8,818 bases of DNA from an uncultured bacterium (GTDB lineage: Bacteria; Armatimonadota; UBA5829; DSUL01). Both the position numbers and the translations under genes were made by a program. Shown here in pieces: positions 5,601 to 8,818 of the stretch. The notes beneath the pieces were generated by a model. It did no database searches. It had not been told where the DNA came from and saw nothing but the letters and a program-made list of their open reading frames with translations. Positions within the stretch are counted from its first letter, which is position 1. The number at the start of each line of letters is the position of its first letter. The stretch lies in contig CALCJH010000116.1 of assembly GCA_937967775.1 (NCBI GenBank), positions 1-8,818 of the forward strand, written 5' to 3'.

Positions 5601-7091
5601 TACGTGGGCGACCTGGAGGTGACGCTCGGGATCGGGAATCCGGAGGACCCTCTCTGGAGCCAGACCGTCTGGAACCGGCAGGGAGGAAGCTCCACGGTCA
5701 TTGCGCTCTCCGTGGAGGTGGATGAGGGAGCGCCCTACTTCCCACCCTCGCAGAACCACCAGTGGTATCTGCGGGTCTGCGATCGCGCCAAGTATGACAC
5801 GGGCAACATCCTTTCCTTCAAGGTGACGTTGGGAAATCAGGTCTACTTCTCAGCGGATGCTCCGGCGCCCATTGTGGACTTCAACTGCACCACGGTTTAT
5901 ATTCCGTCCATCCCGCCGATGCGGATCGGCGAGGCGCAGCAGCAGATGGACGGGCTGCCTGTAGAGTTCTGGAACAAGGTGGTAACCGCGGTTCTCGACG
6001 ACCGTGTCTACATCCAGGAGCCCGACTCCTCCGCGGGCATCGCGCTTTACGGACCAACCACCGGGCTGAACGTGGGTGACTTGGTAAGCGTCAAAGGCTA
6101 TCTGGACCGCATCAACTGCGAACGGGTGGTGACCTCACCGCAGGTCTTCGTGGTCCGGCGGGGCGAGAAAGTGCCCGGAGCGCTTCATATGCCCGCGGGA
6201 CGCATCGGGGGGCATCAACCGGGACTGTTCGGGGCGGGATTCCCGAACTCGCCGGGAGTGCTGAACCTGGGGCTTCTGGTCTGCGTCACTGGCCGGGTGA
6301 CCAAGGCCAGTCTGGGGTATTTCTACCTGTCCGACGGCTCCGAGGTGATAGACGGAAGCGGAATCCGCGGCATACGGGTGTCGTTGCCGCCGGGGGTGGC
6401 TCCGCCGGAGGCAGGTAGCGTGGTCAGCGTGACCGGTATTGCCGGCTGCAAGGACGCCGGAGCGGGTGAGGCGCGCATCATCTACGTTCGAACAGCGGAA
6501 GATATCGTGACAGTGCAGGCCCCGGAGATCGTCTTCTCGGATGACTTCGAGAGCGACAGCGGCGCCTGGAGCGCCTGCGTGGGATGCTTCCCTATGATCC
6601 GCAACGACTCCCGGGCGCGATCGGGTCGGTTCGGGTTCCTGTCGCGTGATGATGCCCGGGAAGCCAGTGAACATGACCTTGGCCAGCGCTACTCCGCGAA
6701 TGTGGGGTTGACGGCCTGGCTGTACGACGGCGGTGGCGGTCCGCAGTCTCAGCTCCTGCAGTTGCGTGGAGGCTCCGCGCAGCTGTTCGATGGGTTCGCC
6801 GTCGGCATCCACACCCCCGTCTCGCCGAACTTCTACTGCATCTTCACGGAGAGGGATGGCTGGTCGGTTACCAATGTTCCGAGGACTGTGGGCTGGGTCA
6901 AGCTGACCATCCGCCTGAACCCCTACACTGGCGGATGGGACGACGTGCGGTTCCTCATCAATGACGTGGAGGTTGCAAGCGGACGCAGGAAATCCGGTGT
7001 AGCGGTCTCCCGGATCATCCTAGGGAACCAACACGTGCTGGCTGCCCAGCCCGCCTGGTGGGACGACGTGATCTTCGGCTACGGCCAGTAG
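2637..7091 (+). CDS. Large secreted KP-43-type subtilisin-like serine protease (S8) with multidomain C-terminus
   Basis: A 1,484-residue extracellular endopeptidase. Residues 22-41 form a signal peptide (hydrophobic FVAALLVVAGAV, cleavage near CDA-Q). Propeptide, about 50-205, in two similar halves, each ending in an RWV motif. Peptidase domain, about 211-590: Asp242 (VADTGLD), His280 (HGHGTHVSG), oxyanion Asn388 (SAGND), Ser511 (GGTSMSAP); it resembles Bacillus KP-43, including LPDNLGELFDQA and HTNSWGA. KP-43 beta-barrel, 591-703 (AWTDYPGD, LVNDLDL). Then carboxypeptidase-regulatory-like (708-786), CUB-like (801-905, with DTELDFDFVSI), a second regulatory-like module (906-976), P-domain-like (979-1089, SHSYVGDLEV), two OB-fold-like repeats (1091-1291) and a laminin-G-like end (1297-1484). 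KP-43 itself ends after the barrel. Start uncertain: ATG 2637 lacks a ribosome site; TTG 2685 has GGAGGAGG 12 bases upstream and gives a compact signal peptide; TTG 2610 has AGGAG. Substrate unknown. Confidence 0.95.
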   Translation: MAEAESRPVRRRNPETLGKRGYSLFVAALLVVAGAVHCDAQMLHLKAEGFDPAGPDAPIILQTAASHDGYWLLQFHRPVTEIEKQLAADSGASVISYIPENALLVRADAAAVQRLRRSPEVRWVGAYHASLRVAPGIPDRGQVSEFTVLGFPQEDPQSIQKALERKGVTVVSRAQSPDGPVFVVSGKPASVRTLGQVPGVRWVEPRPEARLMNNAAAGIMNVRQTWSTAGIYGEGEIVAVADTGLDLGVGNPNLHPDFQGRVVAGFARGRPGLTNDPHGHGTHVSGTVLGSGVLSGANPATGDYGDSFAGVAPRAGLIIQSLIDDGGKLSGLPDNLGELFDQAYGAGARVHTNSWGASIYGGYDARAAQLDYFAWTHPDLVIVFSAGNDGADRNADGRVDPDSIASPGTSKNCITVGASESVRLSGGLQTTWGSSIWGNLFPVSPLFQDPISDNAEGLAAFSSRGPCDDGRIKPDIVAPGTNIISARSRDPQAGVGWGAYNADYTYSGGTSMSAPMVAGAAALVRQHYLQVRGSEPSAALVKATLLCSAKDMHPGQYGTGAFQEIFPRPDNAQGWGRLDLKAAISPDPPVARFEVDELSGLTTGQIRSYAVRVLNPTVPLRVVLAWTDYPGDAAASRALVNDLDLAVRAPGGTIYPGNGQLDRINNVEGVDISSPVPGDYIITVSAFNVPQGPQPFALVVEGGLPRGYVAGTVRSQSGSPVPGVLVSATSSGDVFTSQTDDQGRYIINVPAGDYQVGAARDGWSFSPQKHLVTVGETGLANLDFTGTAPVAAITGRVTFGTVQSVNGVWQSPHPYENNSTHTVTIQGPPGTVRMRVRIAEMDTELDFDFVSIISQSGTVVAVYSGPRQAFWTPWVDGDSVRIVLTADGTRAYYGWRADRFEAIVPGAPLQGATVRESRSGKEATSAASGYFVLQGLEPLATQVSASYPGYVLKPTVRKVAPEPGQLVQAQDFVAVPEPPVAQIQISHSYVGDLEVTLGIGNPEDPLWSQTVWNRQGGSSTVIALSVEVDEGAPYFPPSQNHQWYLRVCDRAKYDTGNILSFKVTLGNQVYFSADAPAPIVDFNCTTVYIPSIPPMRIGEAQQQMDGLPVEFWNKVVTAVLDDRVYIQEPDSSAGIALYGPTTGLNVGDLVSVKGYLDRINCERVVTSPQVFVVRRGEKVPGALHMPAGRIGGHQPGLFGAGFPNSPGVLNLGLLVCVTGRVTKASLGYFYLSDGSEVIDGSGIRGIRVSLPPGVAPPEAGSVVSVTGIAGCKDAGAGEARIIYVRTAEDIVTVQAPEIVFSDDFESDSGAWSACVGCFPMIRNDSRARSGRFGFLSRDDAREASEHDLGQRYSANVGLTAWLYDGGGGPQSQLLQLRGGSAQLFDGFAVGIHTPVSPNFYCIFTERDGWSVTNVPRTVGWVKLTIRLNPYTGGWDDVRFLINDVEVASGRRKSGVAVSRIILGNQHVLAAQPAWWDDVIFGYGQ
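7079..7091. other. 13-base convergent overlap of two coding regions
   Basis: The plus-strand protease stop (TAG, 7089-7091) lies inside the minus-strand DUF4434 gene, whose stop (TAG, read from 7081-7079) lies inside the protease gene. There is therefore no room for an intergenic terminator between them. Confidence 0.9.
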
Positions 7092-8134
7092 GCGCCACTG
7101 TGCGCCCGCCTGACGTAGCGCCGGTAATCGTCATACCACCGGAGCCCGGCCGCTCCTGAGACGGGGCGGCAGAACTCCTGGTATCCCCAGGTCACCAGAT
7201 CTTCGCACCACGACGAGGCAAGCTCCATCTTCGAGATCAGGCGCTCCAGTGGAACAGGCCGCCAGCGTTTCTCCCTGGCCCCCGTGTGGTGCACCTGGCC
7301 GTTCACCCGGATGTATTCCTGGAGCGACTTAAAGTGCATTTCTGCGCACTCCACGTTGCCCCAGAGGCGCGCGCCGGACGCGTCGCACGCCTGCTTCATG
7401 GCCGCGAAATACGGCCGGCGCTGACTGTTGGTGACCCAGGAGAAATGCTCCCCGCTGTCCTGCAGCATGATGATGTCCAGAGAAGCTTCCCGGATAAGCT
7501 GCGCCCAGTAGCCGCCGTATTCCGAAGGAGAAGGCACGTAGAAGTCACCGAAGGTCTTCATCCGGTCCAAGATGAAGAACGGCGACAGGGTCACCGGCTT
7601 CCCCGGAACGGCACGGCGGCAGGTATCCGCAGAGAAGCGGTAAAGATCCCGGATGTAGGTGTGGGCCGGGCCAGTCCAGAAGTAGATCTCCTGAGGAAGA
7701 TACCATCCGAAGAATGCGGGGGTTTCGCGCAGGAGCGGAGCCAGCTCTTTGACGGACTGCTGGACAGCCTGCTTCTCTTCGTCCAGGTCCAGGCGCTCGT
7801 ACCACATCGGCGTCATCGCCACGGAGACGATGACCGAGAAGCCCCGCCTCTCGCAGAGCGCGATCAGATCCCGCAACTGGCCGCCGGCTTCCGGTAGGCC
7901 GGCGTGCGCATTCAGGAGCCAGAGGAGGTCGAATCCGATGGCCTTTTGCTCTGCCAGCTCCTTCCGCCAACCATCCGGCCCCATCGCGCCGGAGATGGCG
8001 GGGTCATACCACCATAAGGTGCCCCGCAGCATCGGCCGCTTGCGTTCCGCCAAGCCGGGACCGGCGGGAAGCAAGGCGAGGGTCAGCGCCCCCGAGAGAA
8101 CACCGAGCCCCTGGCGCCTGGTCATTCCTGTCAT
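7079..8134 (-). CDS. Tat-exported DUF4434 family protein (glycosidase-like TIM barrel)
   Basis: A 351-residue protein matching the DUF4434 pattern, a family thought to fold as a glycoside-hydrolase-like (beta/alpha)8 barrel with no settled activity. Diagnostic stretches are LRGTLWWYD (37-44), KAIGFDLLWLL (64-73), FFGWYLPQEIYFW (141-153), TLSPFF (182-187), DIIMLQDSGEHFSW (220-233) and LWGNVECAEMHF (257-268). Glu149, Asp226 and Glu262 are the best candidates for catalytic acids; this is inference from barrel position. The N-terminus MTRRQGLGVLSGALTLALLPAGPGLA has a twin arginine at 6-7, a hydrophobic core and a GLA-E cleavage site near 29, so export is probably folded and Tat-dependent. Start ATG 8134 is chosen because GAGGAGG stands 9 bases upstream; an in-frame ATG three codons later lacks that spacing, and the longer frame to 8194 would overlap the upstream gene. 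It begins 25 bases after the stop of the small membrane protein gene, suggesting one operon. Confidence 0.88.
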   Translation of the reverse strand: MTGMTRRQGLGVLSGALTLALLPAGPGLAERKRPMLRGTLWWYDPAISGAMGPDGWRKELAEQKAIGFDLLWLLNAHAGLPEAGGQLRDLIALCERRGFSVIVSVAMTPMWYERLDLDEEKQAVQQSVKELAPLLRETPAFFGWYLPQEIYFWTGPAHTYIRDLYRFSADTCRRAVPGKPVTLSPFFILDRMKTFGDFYVPSPSEYGGYWAQLIREASLDIIMLQDSGEHFSWVTNSQRRPYFAAMKQACDASGARLWGNVECAEMHFKSLQEYIRVNGQVHHTGAREKRWRPVPLERLISKMELASSWCEDLVTWGYQEFCRPVSGAAGLRWYDDYRRYVRRAHSGAYWP

Positions 8135-8143
8135 TTCCGGCAG

Positions 8144-8150
8144 CCTCCTC
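8144..8150 (-). promoter_or_regulatory. Ribosome binding site of the DUF4434 gene
   Basis: GAGGAGG on the minus strand lies 9 bases before ATG 8134 and within the 25-base gap after the upstream stop at 8160. It is the strongest ribosome site in the right half and fixes the start of the Tat signal peptide. Confidence 0.75.
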
Positions 8151-8159
8151 CAGGAACCA

Positions 8160-8513
8160 TCACCGGACAAGAGCCGCAAGACTGATGGCGGCAACGGCCG
8201 CTGCAGCCATAAGTATCATCCGTCGCAACGAAGTGCGGCGCGCCAGCAACAGGCCCGTCCGGCACGGCATCGCTGCAGCCACGTTGATCGCCGCCCAGAT
8301 GGTCAGGGCGGCAAGCGCCGCCGCAGCTGATACTAGCCGGTCCCACTGGAGCCCTGTATCCCCCACCTTCAGCACCAACGCCAGAGCGAGGATCATACCT
8401 CCTTCAAGCGCCAGTTTCCGGCGCAGACGTATGCGGCGGTCGCCAGGCAACACCGTCCGGGCGGCGCGGGCTCTGCCCGCAGGAACCGCATGCAGGCGAG
8501 CCTGACGGCTCAT
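8160..8513 (-). CDS. Small hypothetical integral membrane protein, translationally coupled to an iron-sulfur protein
   Basis: I do not recognise this 117-residue protein. Residues 1-36 are strongly basic, with about ten arginines and no acidic cluster, suggesting a cytoplasmic tail. Hydrophobic stretches follow at about 37-50 (short), 58-82 (DRLVSAAAALAALTIWAAINVAAAM) and 97-115 (RMILMAAAAVAAISLAALV), giving two clear and one marginal membrane spans. The frame stays open far upstream, but that part only shadows the iron-sulfur gene. The ATG at 8513 forms an ATGA overlap with the stop of that gene (TGA 8512-8510), the usual sign of coupled translation and good evidence that the gene is real. 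Context suggests a membrane anchor or partner for the iron-sulfur oxidoreductase; this is inference, since no cofactor-binding motif is seen and only one cysteine (Cys84) is present. A chance frame in GC-rich DNA remains possible. Confidence 0.6.
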   Translation of the reverse strand: MSRQARLHAVPAGRARAARTVLPGDRRIRLRRKLALEGGMILALALVLKVGDTGLQWDRLVSAAAALAALTIWAAINVAAAMPCRTGLLLARRTSLRRMILMAAAAVAAISLAALVR

Positions 8514-8818
8514 TTCTGAATCTCTCCTTCGAGAACGTAGCGGGCGGCTTCCAACACCTGCATTGTGATGGCCCTTTCCGGACAGGCCACCGAGCACCAT
8601 CCGCACCGCGTACACCGGGCCGCATCCTTCAGCAAAACCGAAAGGCCGTGCGCAGAGGGCGCTTCCCCTTCGAACGCCACCTGGCTTCCGGATACGATCC
8701 TCAGGGCATCCTCCGGACAGATGTCCACACAGACGCCGCACGCGGTGCATCGAGCCGCCTCTATTACCACTGAGCGGTGACAGTCTACGCAACGCCCTGC
8801 CTCCGACAGCGCATCGGC
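8510..8818 (-). CDS. C-terminus of an iron-sulfur protein with two [4Fe-4S] motifs, probably a GltD-like FAD-dependent oxidoreductase
   Basis: The reading frame is open to the right edge, so only the last 102 residues are seen; a GTG at 8770 should not be taken as the start. Fragment residues 24-34 (CTACGVCVDICP) and 69-79 (CTRCGWCSVACP) are two classical CxxCxxCxxxCP motifs, each able to ligate one [4Fe-4S] cluster. Just before them is SEAGRCVDCHRSVVIEAARC (Cys10, Cys13). The order 'EA-RC-DC-H, short linker, CxxCGxCVDxCP, then a second ferredoxin motif' is typical of the tail of FAD-dependent oxidoreductases related to the small subunit of glutamate synthase. The flavin domain would lie beyond the window, so this identity is inferred. 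A stand-alone 2[4Fe-4S] ferredoxin with a longer N-terminus is the alternative. It would pass electrons in the cytoplasm, perhaps to a membrane partner encoded immediately downstream with an ATGA overlap. Confidence 0.85.
   Translation of the reverse strand, partial: ADALSEAGRCVDCHRSVVIEAARCTACGVCVDICPEDALRIVSGSQVAFEGEAPSAHGLSVLLKDAARCTRCGWCSVACPERAITMQVLEAARYVLEGEIQK

Noticed and set aside
8135..8194. Longer DUF4434 start at 8194
   Set aside because: It would overlap the upstream membrane protein gene and bury the Tat motif; ATG 8134 has GAGGAGG at good spacing.
8775..8791. CVDCH as a possible cytochrome c haem motif (CxxCH)
   Set aside because: It sits in the RC-x-x-C stretch immediately before ferredoxin motifs, as in cytoplasmic GltD-like oxidoreductases, and no export signal is in view.
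8514..8792. Longer version of the small membrane protein starting at 8792
   Set aside because: The extension is an out-of-frame reading of the [4Fe-4S] gene; the ATGA overlap at 8513-8510 is a better start.

Overview
This is a GC-rich (judged by eye), densely coding bacterial window with no RNA genes, mobile elements, CRISPR arrays or long non-coding stretches. Six genes are visible, two of them cut by the window edges. Most encode exported or envelope-facing enzymes: two probable Sec signal peptides, one signal anchor or signal peptide, and one twin-arginine signal. The combination of a KP-43-type subtilase with a long mosaic C-terminus, a Tat-exported DUF4434 protein, a BNR-repeat sialidase-like protein and non-ATG starts would suit a little-cultured GC-rich phylum such as Armatimonadota, Planctomycetota or a relative. 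This placement is inference from gene content only.

Left part (1-2524, minus strand). Three genes read leftward: an M15 zinc peptidase with a C-terminal stalk-like domain (2524-1706), a secreted BNR/Asp-box sialidase-family protein (1696-518), and a probably membrane-anchored or periplasmic MsrA running off the left edge (430-1). The first two are 9 bases apart, and the ribosome binding site of the second overlaps the stop of the first, so they are very likely one transcription unit. msrA follows after 87 bases and may belong to it.

Middle (2525-7091). A short divergent spacer separates that unit from one very large plus-strand gene of about 1,480 codons. It encodes a KP-43-type subtilisin-like protease with an intact catalytic triad, a two-part propeptide, and roughly 770 extra residues of stacked beta-type domains: two carboxypeptidase-regulatory-like modules, a CUB-like module, a P-domain-like module, two OB-fold-like repeats and a terminal laminin-G-like module. 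Its 3' end overlaps the 3' end of the next, convergent gene by 13 bases.

Right part (7079-8818, minus strand). Reading leftward from the right edge are the C-terminus of an iron-sulfur protein, probably a GltD-like FAD oxidoreductase with two [4Fe-4S] clusters, then a 117-residue small membrane protein overlapping it at ATGA, then a Tat-exported DUF4434 TIM-barrel protein. Spacing suggests one operon, although the functional link between the redox genes and the glycosidase-like protein is not evident.

The gene set looks like extracellular turnover of protein, glycan and peptidoglycan plus redox upkeep. No complete, clearly new multi-gene system can be demonstrated. The most unusual items are the modular architecture of the protease, the M15 enzyme without a visible export signal and with a possible leaderless start, and the orphan membrane protein coupled to the iron-sulfur enzyme.
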